DNA of 63,980 bases from Salinicola rhizosphaerae (GCF_014652715.1 NZ_BMZI01000007.1:128275-192254); one strand, 5' to 3'; shown: positions 53,397 to 61,321, counted from the stretch's first letter. The notes: generated from the sequence alone by a model not told the origin. Numbers and translations are program-made.

Positions 53397-54497
53397 TCAT
53401 CCTGCACACACCAGCCCACTCTCGGCGATCTCGCGAGCTCGTGACGTTCCGATGCCATCGATGCGCGTCAAGTCATCGACACTCGACCAAGGGCGGCCAT
53501 CGATGATGTCCTGCGCTCGGGCCGGACCAACATCGGGTAGTCGGTCGAGATCGTCGGCTGATGCCGTGTCGAGATCGATGCAGGCAGAGGTTGCACCGGA
53601 AAGCTGATCGCCCTCGCCCGCCAGCTCGTCCGCGCCAGCGAATTTCGCCCGCGCGTTGTCGGTGGTCAGGTAGATGGGAGCATGGTCTGAAACGATATCG
53701 CGCGCGGTGGCGTGATCGATGCCAAGAATCTCGGGAAAGCGGACGATGTCGGCGCTAGTGGCGTCGAGCTCGGCGGGGTCATACCAGAAATTGTCGTAGA
53801 GGTTGGCGTATTGACCGTCTGTTTCGCTCAGGGTGGTGGCGCCGCGGGTGATGGCCGGCTGGGCGCCGGTGTCGCGGAGCGGCTGCCAGGCGGGATCGCT
53901 GGGAGCCAGGTTGAAATCACCGGCAATCACGCGAGCGCTGTCCGGATAGACCTCGCGCATCCACTCCCAGATGCTTGCCAGCTCGCGGATCTCCGGCGTG
54001 CGATCGGCCCGGCTGTCGCCGTAGACGATGTGCACCGCGGCCATGGCGATCGTGTCGCCCGTCTCTTTGTCGCGGAACTCCGCCAGGTACGGCTCCCGCG
54101 CGAACAGATCACCGGGATCCAAATAAACCACGGCGCCCTGCGTGTACTCGACGGCGCTATCTCGCCAGAGGTAGGCGTAGCTCTCGCGATATGAGCTGCG
54201 CCCTACCGTATGCGAGGTCATCGAGCTCCACTTCTCGCCAGTCTGACGCTCCAACTCGTGCTCTAGCTCGGTGACGGCGTTTTCATCCATCACCTCTTCA
54301 AGCGTCCAAAGATCGGCCCCCTTGGCAACGTCAGCGACCGCGTCGAGGCGTTTGCCGTTGTTCCAGCCAAGATGCTTGAGGTTCCAACTGCCAACGGTGA
54401 CGTCTGCCGCCGCATGATTGAATAGCGCCCACGCGCAATAGAGCACGATCCCTACCGTTAGTCGTCCTTGATACCGCATCTGCTGCCTGCTGCTCAT
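53397..54497 (-). CDS. Secreted endonuclease/exonuclease/phosphatase domain with a ComEA-like HhH
   Basis: The protein has about 366 residues. A signal peptide (IVLYCAWALFNHAAA) is followed by an EEP nuclease/phosphatase domain with the motifs GSWNLKHLG, TLEEVMDENA, VIAGDFNLAP and SDHAPIYL, which hold the metal and catalytic residues. A Cys-containing linker leads to a C-terminal helix-hairpin-helix of ComEA type (IDLDTASADDLDRLPDVGPA). It should be an exported, DNA-binding nuclease or phosphatase. The start could also be ATG 54479. A decayed second copy of the N-terminal part lies just upstream. Confidence 0.8.
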   Translation of the reverse strand: MSSRQQMRYQGRLTVGIVLYCAWALFNHAAADVTVGSWNLKHLGWNNGKRLDAVADVAKGADLWTLEEVMDENAVTELEHELERQTGEKWSSMTSHTVGRSSYRESYAYLWRDSAVEYTQGAVVYLDPGDLFAREPYLAEFRDKETGDTIAMAAVHIVYGDSRADRTPEIRELASIWEWMREVYPDSARVIAGDFNLAPSDPAWQPLRDTGAQPAITRGATTLSETDGQYANLYDNFWYDPAELDATSADIVRFPEILGIDHATARDIVSDHAPIYLTTDNARAKFAGADELAGEGDQLSGATSACIDLDTASADDLDRLPDVGPARAQDIIDGRPWSSVDDLTRIDGIGTSRAREIAESGLVCAG

Positions 54498-54561
54498 AAG
54501 TTTGAGCCGGCACGGTAGCGGATACGGGTCAGGGCGTCGATTCGTCCCCATTGGAAGGCAC

Positions 54562-54595
54562 TAAAAAGCCCCCGCCGCACGACGCGACAGGGGCT
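54562..54595 (-). terminator. Rho-independent terminator between the decayed copy and the intact nuclease gene
   Basis: Read on the minus strand, AGCCCC pairs with GGGGCT around a 17-base loop and is followed by TTTTT. Confidence 0.7.
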
Positions 54596-54614
54596 AATTG
54601 GACGCTATTGAGAA

Positions 54615-55189
54615 TTAGATAAGCCGTTCTCGGCAATGCTCACTGCGCGTGCACTCCGCAGCGATCGTGTCGTCAGTGTCTTTGTCGCGGGACTCTGCCA
54701 GGTACGGCTCCCTCGCGAACAGATCGCCGGGATCCAGATGAACCACGGCACTCTGGATGTATTCTACGGCGCTATCTCGCCACATGATTAAAAGTTGCCC
54801 TCGCAGTGGGAGCTGCGATCCCAGCATGAGAAGCCGATTGAGCTCCATTCCTTACCTGTCTGTCACTCAAGCTCATGCTCGAGCTGTGTGACGGCGTTCT
54901 TATACATTACCTCTTCAAGCGTCCAGAGATCCGCGCCTTTGACAACGTCCGCGACAGCATCGAGGCGTTTGCCATTGTCCCAGCCGAGGTGGTAAAAACT
55001 CCAACTGCCTGTCCGCATAGTTCCGTAAGCGGATGCTGGGTAGAGCCATGCCAACATCACACACAATGCAATGCATGGAGACCCATAAGCGACCAGGGCT
55101 TCAATTTTTCTGTTCCTAGCTGTATTGTTATGTAAGCAATAAAATAGCTTATTATAAGAAAACATCCCCGGATCTACAAAATAAAACAC
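54615..55189 (-). pseudogene. Degraded partial copy of the EEP nuclease gene
   Basis: The minus strand encodes, in two broken pieces, the same domain as the intact gene: GKRLDAVADVVKGADLWTLE in one piece (54863-55189) and LDPGDLFAREPYLAES in the next (54615-54848). A stop and a frameshift separate them. The catalytic Asp/His half and the HhH are absent. The upstream part is AT-rich and does not match the intact copy. It looks like a truncated tandem duplicate, not a functional gene. Confidence 0.85.
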
Positions 55190-55209
55190 TCGTAATACGC
55201 AGGCAAACT

Positions 55210-56085
55210 ATGAGAAGCACATTCTACGCTAGCGCACTCAACATAAAGATGCACCCACATTCGCCTGACCATTACATCAGTGCGCTAAAACAGGTAGCAA
55301 AAAGCAGAATAGCCAAACAATATTATAGTGAAAGACATGCCTTAATTGGGCTTTTTTACCCCAGAGACAGAGATGCTCCATTGGAAGGTTATGAAGGAGA
55401 GCTAATATCCTTTGTTGACATTAACCCAGACGATCCTTGGCTAAACCTTAGTAGCGGAAAAACTGCTGGAGAGGATGAGCTGAGAAAGCTCAAAATACCT
55501 GATCACCTAAAGCCAGGAATGCGAAGATTCCATTTCGTATTCTTTCCGAAAACACATAGGCTAGTTTTTGAGTCAAAAAACACTAAAGGTGAAACACTAG
55601 GACCAAGCTCCGCTCAACGCGCCTTTGAGCGACTTTTAAATACTGAGGATTTAAACCTACTGTTTGGCCCTATAGATGTAATCGTGGAGCCTGAGAAAAA
55701 CGCCCTCGATGAAATATTCAAAATCGAAAAGTTGAAATCTGTTACGATTTTTATTACCCGTCCAAATGGGGATGATACCGGAGACGCTGAGCGTGAAATA
55801 ATGAGAAGGCTAGAAAAAATGAATGCTCAGTCTACCACTGAGGTATATAATGCCAGAAAAGGTGAGTCTCTCAAACTAGATGAAGAAGCCAAGTCCTACG
55901 CAGAAATTGGCAGCCATAACGGTTATGTTCAAGCCCGCGGCAAGAATTCCGCAAACGAGCCAGTATTTGAATCCACCGAACAGTACCCAATGAAAGAAAG
56001 AGGAACTGTTGAGGGAGATCAAGTACACTCAGAGTCTTTTTGGGACAAGGCAAAGGAGTTAGTCAGTCACATTACGAGACGATGA
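55210..56085 (+). CDS. DUF4747 family protein (possible RexA-like sensor)
   Basis: The 291-residue protein begins RSTFYASALNIKMHPHSP. It has the DUF4747 pattern LKPGMRRFHFVFFPKTHRLV, a FGPIDVIVEP segment and SVTIFITRPNGDD. DUF4747 has no proven function and is found scattered on mobile DNA. Directly after it comes a four-helix membrane protein. The size, the order and even the FYA start recall lambda RexA-RexB, but the similarity is not established. The gene is visibly more AT-rich than the surrounding genome, which points to recent transfer. Confidence 0.75.
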   Translation: MRSTFYASALNIKMHPHSPDHYISALKQVAKSRIAKQYYSERHALIGLFYPRDRDAPLEGYEGELISFVDINPDDPWLNLSSGKTAGEDELRKLKIPDHLKPGMRRFHFVFFPKTHRLVFESKNTKGETLGPSSAQRAFERLLNTEDLNLLFGPIDVIVEPEKNALDEIFKIEKLKSVTIFITRPNGDDTGDAEREIMRRLEKMNAQSTTEVYNARKGESLKLDEEAKSYAEIGSHNGYVQARGKNSANEPVFESTEQYPMKERGTVEGDQVHSESFWDKAKELVSHITRR

Positions 56086-56086
56086 A

Positions 56087-56650
56087 ATGTTAGATAAAGA
56101 TGTGTACTTAAGCACCAAAGATATTTTCCAGAGATACTGGAGCATATATGGTGGGCGAAAAGCATTGTTAAAGTCGCCTTACCCTCATGTTTCATTTGTA
56201 TTAACGATACTACTATTCCCCATCTGGTCAAAATCTGGATGGTGGGAAACTAGCTTGAGCGTCATGCCAAATATCTTGGGGTTCTCGCTTGGGGGGATGG
56301 CAATTTTTACAGCCCTCGGCGACGAAGGCTTTAGAAAGCTAATTTCGGGGTCAGAAGGTGATGCACACTCCCCCTTTCTGGCTTTGAATGCCACTTTCGT
56401 TCACTTCATAATTTTGCAAATACTTTCGATTATCACAGGCTTATTAAGCCAATCGATAAGCTTTTTACCCAGCTGCCTTTATGGATTTGCGCTAGTAGTT
56501 TGGTTTTTTAGCTACTTTATTTTTATATATGCGATTTTATCGGCTTTGGCTGCCACCATGGCTTTGCTACGAGCAGCATCTAGCTTCGATAAATATCAGT
56601 CGATGGGCGATAATAAACATAATAACGAAGCAGCTAATGAAGAGGATTAA
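56087..56650 (+). CDS. Four-helix inner-membrane protein paired with DUF4747 (possible RexB-like effector)
   Basis: The 187-residue protein has about four hydrophobic helices (residues 35-48, 61-80, 100-122 and 130-157) and short charged ends. It begins one base after the DUF4747 stop, so the two form one translational unit. RexB of lambda is a four-helix channel used in phage exclusion; that comparison is structural only. The sequence matches no family I know. It is as AT-rich as the partner gene. Confidence 0.75.
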   Translation: MLDKDVYLSTKDIFQRYWSIYGGRKALLKSPYPHVSFVLTILLFPIWSKSGWWETSLSVMPNILGFSLGGMAIFTALGDEGFRKLISGSEGDAHSPFLALNATFVHFIILQILSIITGLLSQSISFLPSCLYGFALVVWFFSYFIFIYAILSALAATMALLRAASSFDKYQSMGDNKHNNEAANEED

Positions 56651-56915
56651 CAATCACTTCTTGACGGATTGCAATCGATAATTCAGTATGTCGATGCCGC
56701 TGCAAAATCAGCGGCCGGGTTTGGTCGCCCGAGATCACAAAGGCGCACGAGGGCGCCGCACGGCGCTTTTTTTGTGCCTGCCTGTTATGGCGGGCTGTGC
56801 GCGGGAGCCTTCGGGCTGCCGGTTTCTTTGTGGCCGGTCGACCAACCCGTGCACGGTCCGCCCCCATCCATTTGGTCGTGGATAGGCGGACTCCAAAACA
56901 CAAAGGAGATCCTCC
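56651..56915. other. Leader region before the antirepressor gene
   Basis: No gene is certain. Three overlapping plus-strand frames stay open through most of this GC-rich stretch, the kind of layout seen for Ash/Icd-like leader ORFs in front of phage antirepressor genes. One candidate (56797-57015) contains GFFVAGRPTRARSAPIH and runs into the antirepressor start in another frame. A terminator sits at the start of the stretch. Confidence 0.4.
56752..56773 (+). terminator. Rho-independent terminator of the DUF4747 module
   Basis: GGCGCC pairs with GGCGCT around GCAC and runs into a seven-base T-run, about 100 bases after the membrane protein gene. Confidence 0.8.
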
Positions 56916-57953
56916 ATGGCTACGCAGGCCACTACCGCCCTACCGGTTTTCACCGGCAGCATCGAGCAGGAAACCGCTCATCTGGTTGACGCACGCGCAC
57001 TGCATCGCTTCCTAGAAGTTGAAACCCATTTTCGAACCTGGATCAGCCGTCGAATCGGAGAATACGGGTTCGCTGAGAATCAGGATTTTTTGGTCGCTCA
57101 AAATTGTGCGAACAAAGGTCGCGGTGGCGACAGGCGCTCAAAGGACTACCACCTCACCCTCGACATGGCCAAAGAGCTGTCGATGGTCGAGCGCAACGAG
57201 AAAGGCAAACAGGCCCGGCGCTACTTCATCGAGTGCGAGAAGCGGCTTCACGCGCGGGATCCGGAGGGTGGCCGACGCATTGCCCAGGAGACGATCGGCA
57301 CCGATGGCCTGCATATGCTGCGCGAGCTGATCGCGAAGAAAGTCCGCCCATTGCCCGGCGCGGTTCGCCCCGGCGCCCAGCGGCGGCTCTGGAGTCTGGT
57401 GCACACCCGCTTCAACGTACCCAAGGGCGAGCTGATCGCCGCCAACGATCTCGACGCCGCGGCCAACTTTGTTGCCAGTGTGGCGATCGAGGGCGAGTAC
57501 CTCGAGGCACCCAACCGCCAGCGCGCCCTGCCCGGTACCGGCGCCCCTACCGGCAGCCGGGAAGCAGAGACGCTCTACTACTCGCTGATCGCCTGGCAGC
57601 ATCACGTCCAGGTGCTGTCGCGAGACTTTGAGCAGATCATCCGCCCGGTGATGAGCCGGTCCGCGCCAGAGCTCTGCGAGCGCTGGGCCAAGCGCTTCGA
57701 CACCATCGACAACTGCGCGGGCGAGTGCATCGCCCTCGCCCGCCGGCCGCTCGACGGCGGCGTCATTCCCGCCAGCCCGAGCGTGCCGACCAATCAATGC
57801 CAGATGCTAGCGAGCCATGCCGCCGTGCTCGAGCGGGAGTTCGTCGAGATCGTCGGCCCCGCCATCCGCCCGCTGAACCGCCAGCTCTATGGCAACTGGC
57901 GCGAGCGTATCGGCGTGCTCTCTCGCTACCTGCGAGACGCCGCCGAGCGCTGA
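56916..57953 (+). CDS. AntA/AntB antirepressor with a P22AR C-terminal domain
   Basis: The 345-residue protein has an N-terminal AntA/AntB domain (LVDARALHRFLEVETHFRTW, FAENQDFLV, ARRYFIECEKRL). A second part from about residue 130 matches the P22 antirepressor C-terminal domain (LRELIAKKVRPLPGAVRPG, then NDLDAAANFVASVAIE). In temperate phages such proteins block the prophage repressor and trigger lytic growth. Here no CI-like repressor is in view. GGAGATCCTCC precedes ATG 56916. Confidence 0.85.
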   Translation: MATQATTALPVFTGSIEQETAHLVDARALHRFLEVETHFRTWISRRIGEYGFAENQDFLVAQNCANKGRGGDRRSKDYHLTLDMAKELSMVERNEKGKQARRYFIECEKRLHARDPEGGRRIAQETIGTDGLHMLRELIAKKVRPLPGAVRPGAQRRLWSLVHTRFNVPKGELIAANDLDAAANFVASVAIEGEYLEAPNRQRALPGTGAPTGSREAETLYYSLIAWQHHVQVLSRDFEQIIRPVMSRSAPELCERWAKRFDTIDNCAGECIALARRPLDGGVIPASPSVPTNQCQMLASHAAVLEREFVEIVGPAIRPLNRQLYGNWRERIGVLSRYLRDAAER

Positions 57954-58310
57954 CCTCGGCCACCAAACATAGCGCCTCGATTGGGGCGCTATCTGAATGG
58001 GCAGGCCCGGAATAGAGCAGGATCTTCAAGTCGCATTATCTCGCTTCGCACCACATAGGCCGGGCGACCTTCGTTGCGCGAGTGTTCTCGCTGATATTTA
58101 ACGCAGATTAAATATCTGAATTTCGGGACGTTTTTACGCGATAGTTTTACACCAAAGTATTCTTGTATAAGTTTCTGGCGCCTGTCACTATGCCTTCGCC
58201 GATACGGACTATCGGCAGGCTTCAGCACTAGACGCTGAGATTGCTGGCAAGGATTGCCGGCCCACCTCTCCGAGCCAGGATGGTTCGGCGACGTACCAAG
58301 GAGTAAGGTC
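57954..58310. other. Non-coding stretch between the antirepressor and the zinc-ribbon pair
   Basis: No gene is supported. A minus-strand open frame (57989-58417) covers the stretch but lacks a ribosome site. The start of the stretch holds a hairpin. An AT-rich block near 58120-58170 is the likely promoter area for the next two genes. Confidence 0.5.
57969..57992. terminator. Hairpin after the antirepressor gene
   Basis: ATAGCGCC pairs with GGCGCTAT around an eight-base loop, 16 bases past the stop. There is no T-run, so intrinsic termination is only probable. Confidence 0.6.
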
Positions 58311-58553
58311 ATGAAGCTTGAGATTTCCTGCCCGCGATGCGGACACGAAGATGCCCTACCTTCCGGCGCGGGCAATGACTGGGATGAAATCAGTTGCTCT
58401 GCCTGCGGCGAGTTCATCGCGACTCGAGACTACGCGTTTCCGCTGGCGTCTCGACGCTATCAGCACTACCTGCTGAGCCTCTCGATCGACACGCTCACCC
58501 AGATGTCCCGTTCCAGCGCGAAGAGCGCGATCATTATGGAGAATGCGGCATGA
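58311..58553 (+). CDS. Small zinc-ribbon protein 1
   Basis: The 80-residue protein has two CxxC pairs, CPRCGHEDALP and SCSACGEFI, at about residues 7 and 29, giving a classic zinc ribbon. A helical basic tail follows (RYQHYLLSLSIDTLTQM). AAGGAGTAAGG precedes the ATG. It overlaps the next zinc-ribbon gene by four bases. It is probably a phage-type nucleic-acid or transcription-associated miniprotein; its function is unknown. Confidence 0.75.
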   Translation: MKLEISCPRCGHEDALPSGAGNDWDEISCSACGEFIATRDYAFPLASRRYQHYLLSLSIDTLTQMSRSSAKSAIIMENAA

Positions 58554-58744
58554 TCAAGGTCACGCTGGGACTGACTTGCAGCGTTTGCTCGAGCCAGCAG
58601 TTTTACCTGCCGATCGAGCCCAGTGATGGTGATCGAGTGAAGTGCGCCAACTGCGCTGCGTATCGCTGCCGTGTCGACGATCTGGAGCGCGCCATGGTAG
58701 CAACGAGCAGGCGCCCCTCATCGACTAGGCCCGTCGCCGCCTAA
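58550..58744 (+). CDS. Small zinc-ribbon protein 2
   Basis: The 64-residue protein also has two CxxC pairs (TCSVCSSQ near residue 10 and CANCAAYRC near residue 33), followed by a short helical tail. It begins as ATGA across the previous stop, so both are made from one message. I recognise no family. A terminator lies 20 bases after the stop. The pair could act together; nothing more can be said from sequence. Confidence 0.7.
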   Translation: MIKVTLGLTCSVCSSQQFYLPIEPSDGDRVKCANCAAYRCRVDDLERAMVATSRRPSSTRPVAA

Positions 58745-58763
58745 CGTCGAGAGAAATACCGAT

Positions 58764-58798
58764 AAGCCGCGCCCTTTGTCTTTGGTCGCGGCTTTTTT
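58764..58798 (+). terminator. Rho-independent terminator of the zinc-ribbon pair
   Basis: AAGCCGCG pairs with CGCGGCTT around a 15-base loop and is followed by a T-run. Confidence 0.85.
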
Positions 58799-58891
58799 CG
58801 AATCATGGCGTAACTGATAGCCTTTTCCCTGCAATTCCACCCCGAATAGACGATTTCGTCTATTTGCCTCGCTGTGCCTGTCTGCTTGATA

Positions 58892-58907
58892 CTGTATGCG
58901 TATACAG
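58892..58907 (+). promoter_or_regulatory. LexA operator (SOS box) of the umuDC operon
   Basis: CTGTATGCGTATACAG is a perfect 16-base LexA box, CTGT-N8-ACAG, with near-palindromic flanks. It lies 20 bases before the start of the 82-residue protein and only five before its ribosome site, so LexA bound there should block transcription of the whole operon. Confidence 0.93.
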
Positions 58908-58927
58908 TATTACAGGAGCACGCTGTC

Positions 58928-59176
58928 ATGTCTGCCACCATGAAATCCGCGGTGTCGTATCAGTCACTCGCCCGCCGCATTCAGCAGCAGGTCGCGCGGG
59001 CGCGCGATCGCGAGCAGTACGCGGTCACCATCTATCGATTCGACGAGGATGACCCGGGCGCCTGGGAGCGCATCCTCGATGAGTTCTCGGAGCTCGATTA
59101 TGTCTCGGTCTCGCGCGTCGGCCCGGCCGAGGCGCTGGTTTCCTGGAATCCGACCGAAGCGGAGGCGGCGTCATGA
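58928..59176 (+). CDS. SOS-controlled 82-residue protein at the head of the umuDC operon
   Basis: The 82-residue protein begins MSATMKSAVSYQSLARRIQQ and has a basic helical start, then a mixed alpha-beta part (EQYAVTIYRFDEDDPGAW, YVSVSRVGPAEALVSW). It overlaps umuD by four bases (ATGA), and CAGGAG lies before its ATG. I know of no family for it. The direct SOS box and tight coupling with umuDC suggest a role with the mutagenic polymerase or its regulation. An upstream start is open but lies on top of the LexA box. Confidence 0.75.
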   Translation: MSATMKSAVSYQSLARRIQQQVARARDREQYAVTIYRFDEDDPGAWERILDEFSELDYVSVSRVGPAEALVSWNPTEAEAAS

Positions 59177-59616
59177 GTCTGCATGTCGAGATTGTCGGGC
59201 GGCTGGACCCGACCCTGCCTGCGCCACCGCTGCCGCTCGCCGGCGGCGAGGTGCGCGCCGGCTTCCCCTCGCCCGCCGATGACTACCTGGAGGGCGAGCT
59301 CAACCTCAATGAGCTGCTGATCCACCACCCGAGCGCGACGTTTCTCGTCTACGCCAAGGGCCATTCGATGGAGCGTCACGGGATCTACGACGGCGACCTG
59401 CTGATCGTCGATCGCTCACTCGAGCCGGGCATCGGCGACGTCGTCGTGATGGCCGTCGATGGGGAGCTGACGTGCAAACAGCTGCAGCTGATCGGCAAAC
59501 GCCACTACCTGGTCTCCGGTAGCGAGCAGTTCCCGCCGATCCCGCTTGCCGGCTGCGATTGCCATTGCTGGGGCGTGGTAACCGACAATATCCACTCGCT
59601 GAGACGCCGGCGATGA
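59173..59616 (+). CDS. umuD: UmuD-like SOS peptidase (polymerase V accessory)
   Basis: The 147-residue protein has the self-cleavage site VRAGFPSPADDYLE near residue 29, an Ala-Gly bond where E. coli UmuD has Cys-Gly. The catalytic Ser lies in AKGHSMERHGIYDGD and the Lys in DGELTCKQL. RecA-stimulated cleavage makes UmuD', which joins UmuC to form Pol V. The length is close to the 139 residues of E. coli UmuD. Overlap at both ends (ATGA) couples it to its neighbours. Confidence 0.93.
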   Translation: MSLHVEIVGRLDPTLPAPPLPLAGGEVRAGFPSPADDYLEGELNLNELLIHHPSATFLVYAKGHSMERHGIYDGDLLIVDRSLEPGIGDVVVMAVDGELTCKQLQLIGKRHYLVSGSEQFPPIPLAGCDCHCWGVVTDNIHSLRRRR

Positions 59617-60893
59617 ACATCATCGGACTGGTCGACTGCAATAATTTCTATGCGTCGTGCGAGCGGGTGTTCCGGCCAGACTGGGAGAGCTGGCCGGTGG
59701 CAGTGCTGTCGAACAACGATGGCTGCGTAATCGCCAGGTCGAACGAGGCGAAAGAACTCGTCGAGATGGGCGCGCCAACTTTCAAGATACCGCCAGCGGC
59801 ACGACGCGAGCTGATCCTGGTCTCGTCGAACTACGCACTCTATGGCGACATGAGCCGGCGCGTGACGACGACGCTGCGCGAGTTCACGCCGGACGTGGAG
59901 ATCTACAGCATCGACGAGTCGTTTCTCGGTTTCGACGGTTTCCCACTCGACCAGCTCGAGGACCACTGCCAACGGCTGCGTTACGTCGTGCGGCGCAATA
60001 CAGGCATTCCTGTCAGCGTTGGGCTATCGACCAGCCGAACGCTGGCGAAGGTGGCCAACAAGCTCGCGAAGAAGATCGCGGCGTATGAGGGCGTGTGCCT
60101 GCTCCAGCCCGACAGTGAGATCACGCGCCAGATACTCGAAGATCTGCCGGTCACCGACCTGTGGGGCGTCTCCGGCCGGCTTGGTCAGCGCCTGAGCCAG
60201 ATGGGTATCGTCACCGCCTGGCAGTTGCGCGAGGCCGACCCGAAACGCATTCGCGCCCGGTTCTCGGTCGTGCAAGAGCGCCTGGTCTACGAGCTGCGCG
60301 GTATCGACTGCATCGACACTGACGACCTGGCCGAGCCGAAAAAGAACATCATGACCAGCCGGTCGTTCGGCCGATTGACGAGCGACCCGCACGAAGTGCG
60401 CGCAGCGATCCGGGCACACGCCGCCCGCGGCGCCGAGAAGTTGCGGAAACAGGGATCGGTCGCGAGGGCAATTCAGGTACATCTCAAAACGAACAAGCAC
60501 CGCGAGGATCTCGCGCAATATCACCCGGCGCTTGTCGTTCAGCTCCCCCATCCATCGAACGACACGCGCGTGATCGTTGGTGCAGCACAAGCAGCACTCC
60601 AATGCCTATGGCGTGACGGCTATCGCTACATGAAGGCGGGCGTGATGATGCTGGATCTCGTCGACCGCGAGACGCTGCAGCACGACATCTTCGATTCGCC
60701 GGAGAGCGATGCCGAGCGTGAGCGGTCGGCCAAGGCAAGCGCTGTCATGGACGAGTTGAACCGCAAGATGGGGCGCGGGACTGTGCGGCTGGGCGGAACG
60801 AAGGGGAAGGCAGATTGGAAGCTGAAAGCGGAACTGCTGACGAAGAGGTATACGACGAGATGGGACGAGCTGCCGATCGTATCGCTGAAATAA
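59613..60893 (+). CDS. umuC: UmuC-like Y-family DNA polymerase (Pol V catalytic subunit)
   Basis: The 426-residue polymerase has the catalytic motif DCNNFYASCERVF at the N-terminus, NNDGCVIARSNEAK after it and the second metal-binding SIDESFLGF near residue 102. The helix-hairpin-helix with PVTDLWGVSGRL and the little-finger domain follow. It does error-prone bypass of DNA lesions during the SOS response, after UmuD cleavage. The frame is open upstream, but ATG 59613 overlaps the umuD stop. Other umuDC or dinB genes may exist elsewhere. Confidence 0.95.
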   Translation: MNIIGLVDCNNFYASCERVFRPDWESWPVAVLSNNDGCVIARSNEAKELVEMGAPTFKIPPAARRELILVSSNYALYGDMSRRVTTTLREFTPDVEIYSIDESFLGFDGFPLDQLEDHCQRLRYVVRRNTGIPVSVGLSTSRTLAKVANKLAKKIAAYEGVCLLQPDSEITRQILEDLPVTDLWGVSGRLGQRLSQMGIVTAWQLREADPKRIRARFSVVQERLVYELRGIDCIDTDDLAEPKKNIMTSRSFGRLTSDPHEVRAAIRAHAARGAEKLRKQGSVARAIQVHLKTNKHREDLAQYHPALVVQLPHPSNDTRVIVGAAQAALQCLWRDGYRYMKAGVMMLDLVDRETLQHDIFDSPESDAERERSAKASAVMDELNRKMGRGTVRLGGTKGKADWKLKAELLTKRYTTRWDELPIVSLK

Positions 60894-60897
60894 AGAA

Positions 60898-60919
60898 GGC
60901 CTCGCCCGTAGGCGAGGCC
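60898..60919. terminator. Hairpin between umuC and the following minus-strand gene
   Basis: A nine-base perfect stem (GGCCTCGCC with its complement) around CGTA lies between two convergent genes. On the minus strand it is followed by TTCTTTAT, so it most likely ends the minus-strand gene and may also stop umuC transcripts. Confidence 0.75.
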
Positions 60920-61018
60920 AAAACTACTGATCACACAATGACAATCTGAGTATCGCCCCCGTGCCAGGGCGCTGAACGCTGATATTGCCGACACGGGATG
61001 TAATCGATTGGCTATACG

Positions 61019-61306
61019 TCACTCGTCGACGATCAGGCCCTGCACGTGATCGCCCCATGGTCCGTAGCGTTGCCAGATCTCTCGCCGCACATCCGCGCGC
61101 GGTCGCTCGAAACAGTACGCGACGGCATCAATGCGGCCGCGCTGGTAATACGCAGCGGTACCTGACTCGAACAAATGTAGCGGCCCAGTGAGAGCTTCGA
61201 GAGCCGACCGATCGGCTTGCATCCAGCCGTCGCGGGGGAATATCTCCGCGACCTCCTCGACGAATCCCAAGTGGTAAATCATCAGCGCCCTCTCCGAATC
61301 CGTCAT
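61019..61306 (-). CDS. Small protein of unknown function
   Basis: The 95-residue protein is acidic and rich in Tyr, Trp and Arg, with no hydrophobic helix. It begins MTDSERALMIYHLGF and ends GDHVQGLIVDE. CTGGAGGG lies before ATG 61306. I recognise no family. A strong minus-strand terminator sits about 15 bases before its ribosome site, which means it is either transcribed from a very short promoter region or by read-through. Confidence 0.6.
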   Translation of the reverse strand: MTDSERALMIYHLGFVEEVAEIFPRDGWMQADRSALEALTGPLHLFESGTAAYYQRGRIDAVAYCFERPRADVRREIWQRYGPWGDHVQGLIVDE

Positions 61307-61321
61307 CCGCCCTCCAGAACG

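Noticed and set aside
57989-58417. 142-codon minus-strand frame in the gap after the antirepressor
   Set aside because: No ribosome site, overlaps the first zinc-ribbon gene on the other strand, and no family-like pattern.
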